Source of the DNA: Athripsodes cinereus
Lineage: Eukaryota; Arthropoda; Insecta; Trichoptera; Leptoceridae
Reading direction: 5' to 3'
NCBI GenBank assembly: GCA_947579605.1
Contig: OX388307.1
Coordinates: 17,461,237-17,525,236, forward strand
DNA length: 64,000 bases
Every line of letters starts with the position of its first letter. Position 1 is the stretch's first letter. The notes under the pieces are model-generated. The model ran no database searches and was not told the origin of the DNA. It saw only the letters and a program-made list of their open reading frames with translations. The translations under genes were made by a program, and so were the position numbers. Shown one piece after another: positions 10,318 through 21,118 of this stretch.

Positions 10318-11289
10318 TTATTTATGTGATCATCAAAAATATACCAAAATCGTCACAAAATAATTCAATATGATCGCCAAAATAGTAGATTGATCATCAA
10401 ATCGTGATCCTCAAATAATTCTAAATTGAACCCTAAAAAATAAAATATTGTCACCAAATAATTCAATATGATCGCCAAAATAGTAGATTGATCATCAAAT
10501 TGTGATCCTCAAATATTTCTAAATTGAATACAAAACAATAAAACATTTGCCGGCAAAAATAAAATCTCATACCAATATAAATTTCTTACAGTTTTGTACA
10601 AATTACTTTTCTGTAGAAAAAAAATACTCGACAACGGGTGGAGCCAATTTATGTTCGAACTAGATTTTATTTTCGCCGGTTTTATTTTATTTTTGCCGGC
10701 AAAAATAAAATAAAACCGGCGAAAATAAAATCTAGTTCGAATATAAATTTCCTAAAGTTTCGTATACCTATATTACTTTTTCTATGGAAAAAATACTCGA
10801 ATACGGGTGGGGCCGCTCAAGTATCATAGTTCCGATAATAGTGCATCTGCAACGGGTTTGAGTATTCAAATATTATTATTGTAGTCGTGAATAGTGAAAT
10901 AATAAAAAGGGTCATGTCATTTTAAGCATTCTTAAAAAAATCACGATAGTGAAGAAAGAGACTTTCTAATGAATTTACTATGAACGATTTTTGTTATTAT
11001 AATAACAAATTTGGCGATCAATCTACTATTTTGGCAATCAATCTATTTTATGGTCAAATTTATTTTTTGGTGGTCATACCGAAATATTTTGACGATCGGA
11101 ATTTAATATTTGTAGGTAATAATTTTAGTTTCATTTATTTGATGATATTTATTTTATATTTTCATGATCGGAATATGAAATATTTGGTGGTATTGTTTTG
11201 GTGTTAATTTTACTTTTTTGATTATCGTTTTATTTTTCTGATGGTCGGTGACTAGGATCAAAAATATTATTTGATGATCATTTATATAA
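10318..11289. mobile_element. foldback-type DNA element with subterminal repeats
   Basis: Imperfect inverted ends (left ATGTGATCATCAAA, right complement AAATGATCATCAAA) bound a region of about 970 bp. The left side contains two about 110-bp direct repeats (about 10334-10430 and 10442-10535) built on GATCGCCAAAATAGTAGATT; the right side carries the complementary GGCGATCAATCTACTATT motif (about 11012-11030). The middle contains an 88-bp perfect palindrome flanked by about 75-bp direct repeats. No transposase is encoded. Confidence 0.55.
10654..10741. repeat. 88-bp perfect palindrome
   Basis: The sequence from TTCGAACTAGATTTTATTTT to its exact complement is centred on CCGG at 10696-10699, with no spacer and no mismatch. 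Direct repeats of about 75 bp flank it (about 10578-10644 and 10738-10814; both end ACGGGTGG(A/G)GCC). Perfect palindromes this long are unstable, so it is either recent or maintained by element turnover. Confidence 0.85.
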
Positions 11290-11568
11290 TACCGATATTA
11301 TAATATCTTTGATCTATGGCAATAATAGCGAGAGGGATTTTGGTTGCTATTTGTCCCGCATGCTTATCGATGGCGCTGTTGTACGAGATAGCATCGTGAT
11401 GTACGTACTTGAATATAGGTAGTACATAAAAGTCTACAAAGACCCTATGTAAAATAGGTATAGCGCTTCTTGCGAACCGTTTCGTCTCGTTTGGACCATA
11501 GCGAGTAGCGACAGAATAATAAAATACACTACATAGCGAGTCGCGAGCCACAGTTCTGAATTTGATTC
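11290..11568. promoter_or_regulatory. possible upstream region of Sin3A
   Basis: Less AT-rich DNA upstream of the candidate first exon. A minus-strand open frame of 89 codons (11282-11551) was seen but has no recognised motif. No TATA box could be placed convincingly. Treating this as promoter is inference from position only. Confidence 0.25.
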
Positions 11569-11761
11569 AGTTCCGTTTTGTCTTGTTAGTGGGGATGACG
11601 CGTTGTGTGTGAAAATGTGTTTTCTCTTTATACTAAACTATTTGAATTGTATTGCGTGCAATTGTGCTTTACTGAGTTAAATTGCCAAATTTGTGCACAA
11701 ATCGTGTGATTTTATCTTGATTCTGTGTTTTTATTTCATACACACCATCTTTAATTCAGAG
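11569..11761 (+). other. Sin3A: candidate non-coding first exon of Sin3A
   Basis: A TCAGTT initiator-like motif (11567-11572) lies upstream of a less AT-rich stretch that ends in a strong 5' splice site, TTCAGAG|GTAAGG (GT at 11762-11763). The next good acceptor upstream of the Sin3A ATG is at 27976-27977. The stretch contains ATG codons but no long frame, which fits a 5' UTR. Transcript evidence is lacking, so this is a positional hypothesis; a different promoter could lie closer to 27.9 kb. Confidence 0.35.
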
Positions 11762-13290
11762 GTAAGGAAAATTTACGTTACAAAATTGCATTACGTCAAA
11801 TTTCCTATTGGTATTTTACTTCCTTTTATTATTCATTTTGTCGCATCTCCTTCAATATAATTGTATTTTTTTGTATATATTTATCTCTGATTACTCCAGG
11901 GGTGTTGATAAAATCGTTAATACAACAATTGGATTTTGTGAACTTCTTACGTGACTATGGATCAACAGCATGTATTGGATCTGGATCCTGAATAAGAAAT
12001 ATTAATTTGAAGTTTATGTCCATTCGCGAAAAACTAGGAGAATGATAAATAACGTTATTATTATTGTTTTAAGTCTTATTTAATGCGACGTTGCTCTACG
12101 TCGGTGGATTGAATTCGGCTTCGGAGACTTGGCAACGCGCGCGCGTGTGTCACACACTCTCTCCGATATATAAAATATAAAACAACTATTATAATATGTG
12201 TCATACAATATGTAATATTCGGCATTCTATGCGTCTTCCAGAGGTTTTCGTATCAAACTAAAATGATGTGTGTTTGTTCTTATTGTAAGCGTGGGTTTTG
12301 TGTGTATGATGAATAAATGGTACAGTTGCCGTTAAAATAGGTTTTCTATTCTTAGAAGTAGAAAATCAAAATGCTTTATCGTATTTGCAATACACGCATT
12401 ACTTTTTTAAACGTGTACTTCTGTTTTGATCAGTTTCCTTGTACTTCACTTATTCAATAAATGCAGTTAATTAGCGGCAAAATATGTGTTAGCGTTTTGT
12501 AATTTGTTTATCCAAACTCTAGATATGTACGTTTACGTTGATTGTGACTAGTCACCCAATTGTGAATGCAATAAGGTCGAGATTCTTTTTTAGGTGGCAT
12601 CAACCGTAGTTCTTATCGAGTTTTGCTAGTAAGGTTGAAATTCGTCAGTTTTGCGCAACGCCTCTCTCTGTATGTTTGTGTATCGATCTAACCGTCTGTC
12701 CAATCGAAATGTCTGTGTGGATTGTGCGCTGTTGCCGCGTTTACATCCCGCGCTCTCCCGCTTTACGGCGGTGTTACTTGTTATTTGTTATATACACGCT
12801 CATATATATCTATCTAGTCTAGTAACATAACAATATATCTACACATACACACACCTATACTACAGTACATCGCAGCATTATTGCTATATATACCTGTACC
12901 TATTATTATACTTGGTACACAAGCTTTGATCATAATACATGTAGGTACATTATTATGTACCTATTGTCTTGATTGTGTAGTGCAGTAGGTGCTCACAAGT
13001 ATGGAGATTTCTCAGACAGGAGTTTCCATACGATGTTTTAAGAATTCAATGGATTCCAGGATCATTATTTACACTTTCACTCTAGTGTTCATACCTTTAA
13101 TACCTACCACACAATTACACCAATAAAAATATCCCATCTCTATAATTAATATGTTTAGTGGACCATACATGTATAAACTTCTTTTTTTCTGTAAAGAATA
13201 TTGAAAATCATTTTTCATATTTTCTTGATTTTGTATTTTTAGCCAGTTTATGCAATGTTTGCAATATTTGTGAATCAAATCATAATATTT
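11762..13290. other. proposed intron 1, proximal part
   Basis: No gene seen. The 12090-12170 and 12710-12780 stretches are GC-richer than the rest, with a (CG)n-like run near 12136, but carry no convincing frame. A minus-strand frame at 13069-13278 shows no recognisable motif. Confidence 0.35.
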
Positions 13291-14440
13291 GAATCAGTCA
13301 TTTGAGATACCCCGTAAGTCAGATTTTAAGCTGATATGATTTTTTTATTTATTTGCTTCCTTTTTCTTGGGACACGTTATTTAGTTTAGAAACCATGTAA
13401 TTTTTATCTTCTTCCTCGTGTGATAGATCATCGATCTGTTGTTTCGGAAGTGATTCCCTCTTGTGACCCGGAAGACCAGCTATCTTTTGTGGAACGTGAG
13501 CTAGCCGGTGTCTATTGGTATATGGTGTCTTTTTATCTATTTCATACAAATTTAGCATGATCAACTTGGCCAGTCAATAGAAGTCAGTGACTTGGGAGTT
13601 TCTCAAGTGACTGGGCAAGTTAATCAGAAACTGAATGTGCTTGTAATGCACAAATTGTTTTGCTCAACCACTCCAGTTGTGAATATTAATAACAAAGTTT
13701 AGGAACAGTTTAGTCTCCCTTTTGGCTGTCCTAGAGTCTATCACATGTTGTTATTCTGAATAACTGGAAGTAAAAATATAAAGAAAGGTTCTGAATGATA
13801 ATACCAAAAGAACAGCTGTTGCTGAAAAGCTTGTGCATTGTACGAGAGCTCAAAAAATATGTTAACTGTCTACAGTCACTAAATTATGTCAGGACCCAGG
13901 AGGTATTGTTATTAATTAGATGTACAATCTTCTTCAAGAGTATGTGGAGCTAATACAGACATCTTTAAACAATAAAGAAGGGTTTACTGTCATATGTCCA
14001 AATGCCACAGATATTCTTAATTTCAAAGAGTGGTGGCCGGAGTATTATAAAAAAAAACTAAGTTGTCAAAGAAGAGGGATTCCATAAGATCAGAAAACAA
14101 CTCTGACAATATCAAAGTTTCGACACACACGAGCAATACAAGATTTTTATAAAACAATTTTATATCCCAACCACTACCGTGGATGAAAATGAGTGATTTT
14201 TGGATGTTTGATAAATAATCTGAAATCTGTGATGAAAATGTCGATTTTTATTCCCTGAAATGGTGTTCATTTGAGAAACAACATAAGTTAAAGGTTTTGA
14301 ATTAACAAATGTACAAATAAAAATAGAGATTTATAATAACAAAATACACTCATTGAGCACTGTTTTTCTGTTTAATTTTGATTTAAGTTAAATGTCAACA
14401 TTTCTGACTTATGGGGTTTCTCAAATGCCCGATTCATTTA
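13291..14440. mobile_element. TIR DNA transposon remnant, superfamily unknown
   Basis: Inverted ends of about 33 bp (left about 13291-13323, right about 14404-14438) share CATTTGAGA(T/A)ACCCC and TAAGTCAGA with three or four differences. The 1.15 kb between shows stop-interrupted coding traces on the + strand; the best piece (about 13920-14060) reads TVICPNATDILNFKEWWPEY. The coding trace plus TIRs argue for a decayed autonomous transposon rather than a MITE. I cannot assign the superfamily. Confidence 0.5.
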
Positions 14441-14702
14441 AGCCCTCTGGGCTTCCGGGGTATAGTTTTAATAAAATGCATACATGGTAGTAGGAACCTA
14501 ATTGGAATGCTTATTATTAAATATGATTCCAATCAATAGTGACATAAAAAACAAATCTACCTTTCTAATGGGGTGATCATGTTGCTTAGAAAATAATCTT
14601 AAATTTCTTTAAACATTGTGTTTTAAATTTGTTTATTTATTTACGATATGTGGTTGCAGACCGTATAAAGAAAGTGCCCTGGTTATCTGTATATCAGGAG
14701 AG

Positions 14703-15130
14703 TTAGTTGAGTAATCCACCATTGCACTTTTCAATCATATAACAAAAGAAATGTAAAATTCTTCTAAGTCGGTCCCTCAATGCTGAGGATCGTGACCACC
14801 ATGACCCCAACCAAGCAATAGCTCCTCCACCGTGCCCTGTCCTCCGCCTGCCTAAACGCCTCACACATAGTTCCCCCTGCAGCATCTCTCAAATGATCTG
14901 ACTATCTTGTCGGTATTCAGCCTCTGCTTCTTCTTCCTTCGACTCCACCAGACAAAATATTTTTTTCCAGATTGTCTGGCTCACGTCTTATATGTATGTC
15001 CGAAAAAGCTTAATATACGTCTCTGACATATTACAGACAGTCGAGTCTTTATCTGGAGCTCAGTCAAGATTGACACATTCGTTCTGTGGGCCTTCCATGG
15101 TATGCGTAGCAACTTTCTCCAACACCAACA
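14703..15130 (-). pseudogene. RTE-type retrotransposon 3' fragment
   Basis: Read on the minus strand this preserves decayed post-RT blocks: ETYIKLFGHTYKT (from IxxFGHI-R type), VEGRRSRG-like basic sequence, and the terminal HGGHDPQH-GTD that closes lepidopteran RTE ORFs. Several frameshifts and stops break it. A second copy of this family ending [11 protein letters not shown] is at 29210-29832 on the + strand. Confidence 0.6.
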
Positions 15131-15354
15131 CTGTATGTAAAATAAACAACACAAATCATAATTTAAAAAAATATAAAAGTTATAAAAAATATAAACAGTA
15201 TTTTTTGAATAAGTAAGTATGGTGTTTTATTAAATGTATCAATATCTGTGTACATTTATTATTATAGTTGTTGGTAATTCCGATACCTGATTATATAGTA
15301 TTTCACCTGAAAAATTAAAATCCTTCTAAATTTGGTCAATCTTATGAGTGAACT

Positions 15355-15445
15355 TGTTACAAACCCAAATACAATTTTATATACCTTTCACAGTAAGCTA
15401 AAAGCTTGTATCGTGAAAAGGGAGTTTGCCGGCATTTGACGGTCA
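15355..15445 (-). repeat. tRNA-derived SINE, copy 2 (tail only)
   Basis: Matches the 3' body of the SINE at 719-905 over CCCAAATACAA...CACAGTAAGCTAAAAGC and GGGAGTTTGCCGGCA, then diverges before the B box. It is 5' truncated and carries a small internal deletion. Confidence 0.6.
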
Positions 15446-15567
15446 TTGCAATAAGTGAGAATCACTCTGCAGCTCCGTGTCCTCAGCATCCAAAAAGCTC
15501 CACCTCTACTGGTTACTTTTACACCTAATTACCCCCACCCATAGTCTGTTCAGGGTAGCTCAGACTA

Positions 15568-16454
15568 CAGACGTGTTCAAATTATTAGACTAGAGTTTCA
15601 AATAACCAATTTTTTGTATTTGTCTTCAAATATCTTCTATGTTTTTATAAAAATCGTAACAAAGTTTTCTGAAATGTAAAGAACTGATATTGGGTTATAT
15701 TTTAACCCATTTTCGTAATTAGCAATGCCGTATTTTTTTTACTAGAGCGTTGGCAACATTGGAAGACATGGAAATTCACGATTTTGTCATTTAGTAACAA
15801 AGCGTTCCAGCAGTTGCGTGGACGTCCTCTCGAGGTATTTTTACATTTTTTTTTTATTTTTATGTTTAAATCTCTTCAATAATAAGTATTCTTGTAGATT
15901 TTTATCAAAAGATGTTTATTTAATTATAATTATTTTTTCAAGATATTGTTTTCTTAAATTATCTTAATATTTTTTCTAAATGGGGAAAAAATGTGATAAA
16001 GTACCAAAAAATTTCTCTGTGGTTAAGGTTTTATTGCATGAAAATGCTTAAACAGTCTTAAATTGTACAAAAAGTAGGAGTTTTTCAAAAAAAAGTTAGC
16101 AGAATTTAGAAAATTGTGTCCAATATGAGCATCATAGAAAAGAAAATTGTGGTCACAAGAGGAAAATCACTCCCAGTGCACAAAGAAATCTGGTGAAAAT
16201 GGCATTAAACAATCGATAAGCTACTTCTAAGGTCCTGTGCGATCAATTTAGTGAAGCTGGACTCATGGTATCTGCAGTTACTGTGAGGAGGAGACCTTTT
16301 GAATGTGGGCTAAAAGGACGTCGACTAAGAAGAAAACAAAAGATTACACTTGAAATGGCCAAAAAGAGGCTGGAGTGGGCTAAAACCCTAGAAAATATAT
16401 CCAGTGAAGACTGGAGTACAATGAATAAGGTGTTTTCAAGTGGGTGATGAATAT
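15568..16454 (+). pseudogene. Tc1/mariner-type transposon remnant
   Basis: The left end TA-CAGACGTGTTCAAATTATTAGAC (TA at 15566-15567) matches Tc1-family terminal repeats. Coding traces begin near 15985 and become clear at about 16240-16450: SEAGLMVSAVTVRRR...GLKGRR, followed by MAKKRLEWAKTLENISSEDW, the standard block leading to the first catalytic Asp of Tc1 transposases. Stops occur upstream. The frame is then cut by the RTE insert at 16468-16890, after which no clear transposase is left. Confidence 0.75.
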
Positions 16455-16467
16455 ATGAATATGTATG
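16455..16467. repeat. target site duplication of RTE insert, left
   Basis: ATGAATATGTATG, identical to 16891-16903 on the far side of the insert. Confidence 0.75.
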
Positions 16468-16890
16468 CATAATGAGTTACAATCCATTGGATTGGTCTGC
16501 AACGAGTTTGGTTTTTCTTCTCCACTCCTCCCTATTCTCAGCCAGTCTCTTCAACTCCACGTACGAGCCACAGCTCATGTCCCTCTTCAGTTGATCCATA
16601 TAGGCATCTCTCGGTCGGCCTCTGCCATTTGTGCCTTCGGTCCTTCCCTCTGCGATTGCGATGAGTAGTCCTGGGTGCCTGATGTTGTGGCCAATCCAGT
16701 TAGCTCGTTGTTGGCAGATTCTTTTGAGGAGTTGCCTTTTTTCACCAACCCTGGTTAACACTTCTTCATTCCGACCAATGAATCTTCAGCATTCGTCTAT
16801 AGCACCACATTTCAAAGGCTGCTAACCGTCCGCTTTCGCTCTTGCTGATAGTCCACGTCTCGCAACCATATAGCAAAATGCTCCATACAA
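16468..16890 (-). pseudogene. RTE-type retrotransposon fragment inserted in Tc1
   Basis: Minus-strand frames carry ILLYGCETWTISKSES and FEMWCYRRMLKI, then after a frameshift RANWIGHNIRHPGLL, GRGRPRDAYMDQL and AENREEWRRK, the ordered C-terminal blocks of RTE ORF2. It is bounded by a 13-bp duplication (16455-16467 / 16891-16903), so the 3' end with TATTCATA-type tail is at low coordinates. RT catalytic core and endonuclease are absent. Confidence 0.8.
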
Positions 16891-16903
16891 ATGAATATGT
16901 ATG
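16891..16903. repeat. target site duplication of RTE insert, right
   Basis: ATGAATATGTATG, identical to 16455-16467. Confidence 0.75.
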
Positions 16904-17040
16904 GTATGGAGAATTGGTAGTATAGAAATAAGAGGAGTTGGAAAAGTTCAGAATAACTGTGTGTCTGCGTAACCACAAAACCAGGCATGTGAAATATAAT
17001 ATAAAGAGTTCTAATTATCTATCTATATATATATATATAT

Positions 17041-17572
17041 GTATTGATTGTCTTTGCGGACACATCGCGTATTTTTGTTTGCGCTAGCGATGCATACCCT
17101 CATGGAAGGACACAGAATCGATTTTAAGAACGCAGCTACGATTCAAAAAAGTAACACAGAATCTCACAGAATCCTGTACAAATCTATTCATATAGCCAAG
17201 AGAGACTTTGCACTGAACCAACGAGACGAAACAAATAAATTACACAAAACTTACCACCACTTGATAGACAAAATTAAGACGAACACGTTATCTTCCACAC
17301 AAAAAAATGACAACATCGCAAACTTACCCACGCTAATGAATGGCAACAACGCAGACAAATTTACGACGAAACAAAACAACGAGACACCGTCCAATCTTAC
17401 CCCCCCTACTGCTACCCCCACCCCTACATCTTCACAGGTTCTAAGGCGAAGCGAAAGACTCAGGAAGAAAAAGTAGTCAGTCGGTTTGACAATGGATGCC
17501 CGAGCGCATTCGAAAGCTCACCACCAAACAAAAATACGCGATGTGTCGGCAAAGACAATCAATACATACATA
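17041..17572 (+). mobile_element. Penelope-like element 3' fragment inside inverted repeats
   Basis: A GIY-YIG-tail open frame sits between inverted arms of about 40 bp (17041-17083 and about 17530-17570), which share TTGTCTTTGCGGACACATCG with one mismatch. (TA)n runs lie outside both arms (about 17022-17039 and 17599-17624). Penelope-like elements often insert into or beside simple repeats and can carry inverted terminal segments. The RT domain is not in the window. Confidence 0.55.
17048..17476 (+). pseudogene. Penelope-like ORF C-terminus (GIY-YIG region)
   Basis: The 142-residue frame begins inside the left inverted arm with no ATG at its head and reads HTLMEGHRIDFKNAATIQKS then HRILYKSIHIAKRDFALNQR. 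This is the C-terminal half of the GIY-YIG-type nuclease in Penelope-like elements (the H-x-I-D/F and R-x-x-x-E/K block), then a Lys/Thr/Pro-rich tail ending RRSERLRKKK. The GIY and YIG motifs themselves are not present, so the piece is truncated on the N-terminal side. Confidence 0.6.
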
Positions 17573-17592
17573 CCTCGTCGCGAAAAACTTAT

Positions 17593-17598
<6 letters not shown>

Positions 17599-17623
<25 letters not shown>

Positions 17624-17624
17624 G
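17599..17624. repeat. (TA)n microsatellite
   Basis: About 13 TA units directly downstream of the Penelope-like fragment. Confidence 0.9.
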
Positions 17625-17916
17625 AATGACTGTGTGATCAAATTTTCATTGGAAATACATGTGCAACATGCATTCCATTAATGAAAGATCACTTGATTTT
17701 ACGCAGGAGATAGTATGAGGTGAAGGTTTTACTCCATTTCACTGCGTACAGTCGGGCAGAGACTTGGCTCTTGCCTTTGCATGTGGGACGAGACACGGCC
17801 CGTCACCGGAACATGCAGATTGGATTTGCAGAATAGGTGTTGTGTTTCTGCATTGTGTATACATGTGCTTCTTCAGGACCATCTCGCAGAATGGCCGACA
17901 CAACATTAAATCCAGT
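17625..17916 (+). repeat. palindromic module 'R', copy 1 (core reversed)
   Basis: The 17663-17748 segment (GCAACATGCATTCC ... CACTGCGTA) is repeated directly at 23988-24073. The next 165 bases (17749-17915) are instead the reverse complement of 24074-24238. Copy 1 has a single clean flanking arm, GAGGTGAAGGTTTTACTCCA; the opposite arm is decayed (GTATGCGGGGAGTATCGCAT). Minus-strand relationship to copy 2 therefore covers only the core. Confidence 0.75.
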
Positions 17917-17964
17917 ATGCGGGGAGTATCGCATATTATGAATGTGCACAGAAAGAAAAAATAT

Positions 17965-18440
17965 ATTGGGTCAAGAGGATTTGCTTTGAGTTAAGAAACT
18001 AAAATTTTATATATAACGAAAAAATTATTTTCTCAATCAAAGAAGATTTTCATCTTCGTGCAAAAATTGTAATTCTTAAAACAAGTATTTTTTTCTTAAT
18101 TCAAGAGGATATATCGTTATAGAAGAGTTAAAATTCTCAAAAATTAGGAAACAAATTTTCGTTCAAGAAATTAAAATTCTCAAAACGAGTAAACATCATA
18201 TTCTCAACCCATGAAGACATTTTTTTTAGTGGAAGAAATGAAATTTCTCAAAACAAGCTACTATTTTTTCAATATAAAGAATACATTATCTTCATGAAAG
18301 AATTTTAACTCTCAGAACAAGTAACTATTTTCTTTAACTAAGAATCCTTTTACTTCATAAAATATTTAGAATTCTCAGAACAATAAAATATTTTCTCAAT
18401 CGAAGAATTAAGTTTCTCAGAATGAAATCTCAATATGCTT
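17965..18440. repeat. degenerate tandem repeats, about 62-bp unit
   Basis: Seven to eight poorly conserved units share (A)AGAA-TTAAAATTCTCA(A/G)AACAAGTA and TTTTCTCAATC. The right subterminal region (about 23640-23985) contains complementary-type motifs (TTCTTGAATC, TTCTCAATCC), consistent with inverted ends of a larger element. Confidence 0.55.
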
Positions 18441-18868
18441 ATAATGAGATAGCCATATCTTAATTCAATATGTTATCGTCATTATAAAAAACTTTAAGTT
18501 TCTTGGTAATAATAAATCGTCGGTCTAACTTGTAAACCTCATATATTCAAATTTACATTTTTTACAGGAGAAGGTTAAAACTATTTATTATTAAAATGGG
18601 GAGGAATTTTAAAATTTTAACAATTACATTTAATAATTATTTTCCATTGCGTATGATTTGTATTAAAAATAATCAAAAATATAAATGCGTCCATACTTTT
18701 TTTTCAATAATTTGGATTTAAGAGTTTTTCACTCTTAACTCTCTAGTATTGGAACGGGATTTATTAGTTTTACAAAGAGTATTAGTATGGAAAAACAAGA
18801 ACATCAAAGTGAAACAAGAACTTAATTTATAATTTTAAGATGACAAATATTATTTTTTTATATATATA

Positions 18869-19017
18869 CATACATGCATACCATCACGCCGCTTCCCTCG
18901 CGGGGTAGGCAGAAAGGATCGAACGCCACTTCCTTCTATCCTTGCATACATCTTTCGCTTCCGTCACTGTCATACAATTCCTCATGCATACTCTCCTGTT
19001 CAATGTGCTCAACACAT
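18869..19017 (-). pseudogene. RTE-like 3' tail fragment
   Basis: Nearly identical to the 3' end of the nested element at 6511-7822 (shared CACGCCGCTTCCCTCGCGGG and the downstream coding complement). Encodes only the last about 45 residues and tail; a very short 5'-truncated insertion. Confidence 0.75.
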
Positions 19018-19181
19018 GAACATCCTACCAGCCTATAATCTATTTTAATGTGATAAATTGTTATAGTAAGTTCAAAAATCCTTCGGTAATATCCTTTTCA
19101 ACTCGTCATACTTTCTCCGACATTAATGAGGCTATGATACAACATTTGTGGTAGAATTGCTCAGGTATCAGGAATCATAAT

Positions 19182-19526
19182 TTGTATTTTATTATACCAT
19201 TCAAATTACTGAATCCTCAACTTTTCTCCCCAGGTATAAAGTTTTCGAGAAATGAGCACTGTCGATTATTTAAAATTTGTCAAAACTCAAAAATTCTACA
19301 CTGGACGTCTCAAATTTTTACATTCAAACTTGCACATATTTATAAATTCTGCTGGCACATTTATGTCCCTGGAAAACCATATTTTGTGAAATGGTCAAAT
19401 CGTCAAAACAAAAATAATTGCCTTTGTAGTAGGTATAGGTTTGAGAAATTTAATTTTGAGCTGAATCTCGAAATAATAACACTGCTCGCAAATATGGACA
19501 CATGTCTAACATTTCTCCTTTTTTAG
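19182..19526 (+). other. unrecognised open frame
   Basis: A 114-codon AT-rich frame that does not show a motif I recognise. It has hydrophobic/aromatic-rich composition from AT codons. Probably not a gene. Confidence 0.15.
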
Positions 19527-19620
19527 TTTGAAAAAAGATATGTTTTCCTTTTCTCAAGACTTTGTAAAACTTAAATTGAAATAGCTGAACCATTTTTTTT
19601 ATTAAAAAATAATACCTTAA

Positions 19621-20652
19621 CCCTCTGCAACTGAGGTGGCTTTTTAGTTACTATTCTGCTGAGGAGTGGTCTGAGAGACACTCATTTTAAGTTCCATTAT
19701 TTCCATTATTTAAAAAAATTTGATTATTTTTTTAGTTTTTTGTGAGTATTTGACATATATTCTGACACCATTTGAAAAAATATGGCTTAAAAAAAACAGA
19801 TATTAGAAATAACAAGAAATTTATTAATGCTAATAAAAAATCACCATTTTATTAAGAACAATTTATAAAAATTAATAAAATGAACAAAAACACATGAAAT
19901 AAAAAAAATAAGTAGTAATTTGTTTTCTATTAGCTTTTGTTAAAATGTAAAAAAATAATAAAAAAAATCGTTAGAGCGGTTTCTCTAAAAATCGGCTTCA
20001 AAGTGCGTCCTCTCAGTCCTGGCAAATTTGAGCCGAGCATTGTAGGCAGACATATTTTTTGCATGCATAACGAGCAAATTTTGTCTTCCTTTCAATAAAA
20101 TTGCACTCTGTAATCTTTCTTTTCAATTCACTCGTGAAAAATCTGCACAATATTCTTTCACACGATGTCCCAGGTTCGTTTTGTTCAGGGGCAGTTGGCA
20201 AATCTCATCCTAAGACATGATTGCGCAATTCTCTTGGGAATTTTTCATTTTACACCTGCTGTGTCATAATAGGAAGAACAAGTTCCCTAGCAAGGCCTTA
20301 AATGAAATCTGCTCTCCATTCATTGAAAAAAAAAGTTTTATTGAAGTCATGTTAGGTAGACTCTATGAATTTACTGAGCTGAGGTATGTGAGACACTATG
20401 AGAATATTAATATATTACTGACGTGAGGTCTAATAGACCCATCATTTATTACTGACGTGAGGTATGACAGACACCCATCAGCTATAGATCCACACATGTA
20501 CTCACGACGGCCGTCGTTACTGTACTGATGATTAAAGGAACATAAATTAGGAAGCTACTGAGCGAAACGGAATGAAAGGACTCGAAATGGCAACGTTATT
20601 ACATAAAAAAGATTTCGCGGTGTCTGACAGACCTCACGTCAGTTGCAGAGGG
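19621..20652 (-). mobile_element. piggyBac-like transposon, internally deleted
   Basis: TTAA target duplications lie at 19617-19620 and 20653-20656. The ends are CCCTCTGCAACTGAGGT on the left and the complement of ACGTCAGTTGCAGAGGG on the right, the CCCT-initial form of piggyBac. It is 1,032 bp long, far below an autonomous element, and retains only the transposase C-terminus on the minus strand. Near the right end, TGACGTGAGGT repeats (about 20418 and 20453) form a subterminal repeat. Confidence 0.85.
20013..20201 (-). pseudogene. piggyBac-like transposase C-terminus
   Basis: A 62-codon minus-strand frame ends in a Cys-rich tail, ACKKYVCLQCSAQICQD, matching the zinc-binding cysteine-rich domain that closes piggyBac transposases. 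The catalytic Asp region is missing because of the internal deletion. Its location between TTAA-flanked ends supports the assignment. Confidence 0.7.
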
Positions 20653-20999
20653 TTAATGTGACTTAGAACGCCATTCAGGAAAGAGATAAGGTTCTGATAA
20701 AGTAGCTCTACATAATGGAATTACAGTGAAAACAATTGATTAATAACATTCATAAGTTAATAATTTTTCTCCACAAATTAATGTTGAGAAATTTTGGAAA
20801 CTTCAAAATTCCTAAAATTATCTTTCCGATTTTTGACCGATCATTCCCCTATTCCGAGTGTGTTCAATACATTATTTTGCACACTACATAATATAATGTT
20901 GTCTTCATTTTTAGGAAGATAATTAAAAAATGCACATAATATTATATCTAGATGTGAATTCTCTTGCGAATATTATCTGTTTTATTTATTTATTTATTT

Positions 21000-21118
21000 T
21001 ATTCTTCACTATACATTGTTTACAATAATACAAATTAACATAGAAAATATCATTTATACAATTCAATGTACAGAGGGCTAGTTTATCACTAAAATGCGAT
21101 GTCTTCCAACTAACCCGA
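21000..21118 (-). mobile_element. non-LTR 3' UTR, hairpin family
   Basis: Minus-strand reading gives GTTGGAAGACATCGCATTTT, AGTGATAAACTAGCCCTC, TGTACATTGAATTGTATAAA and a TTTATT-type tail complement. It is highly similar to 42470-42598 (same strand) and shares its hairpin with 4785-4820. Confidence 0.7.

Noticed and set aside
10654..10741. Palindrome as a transcription terminator or replication origin
   Set aside because: Those readings fit bacterial or viral genomes; here it lies in a foldback element of an animal genome.
11282..11551. 89-codon minus-strand frame upstream of the candidate first exon
   Set aside because: No recognised domain, weak context, partly overlaps the foldback element edge; not enough to call a divergent gene.
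13349..13564. 71-codon minus-strand frame with charged composition
   Set aside because: Lies inside the TIR transposon remnant whose coding trace is on the + strand; likely chance.
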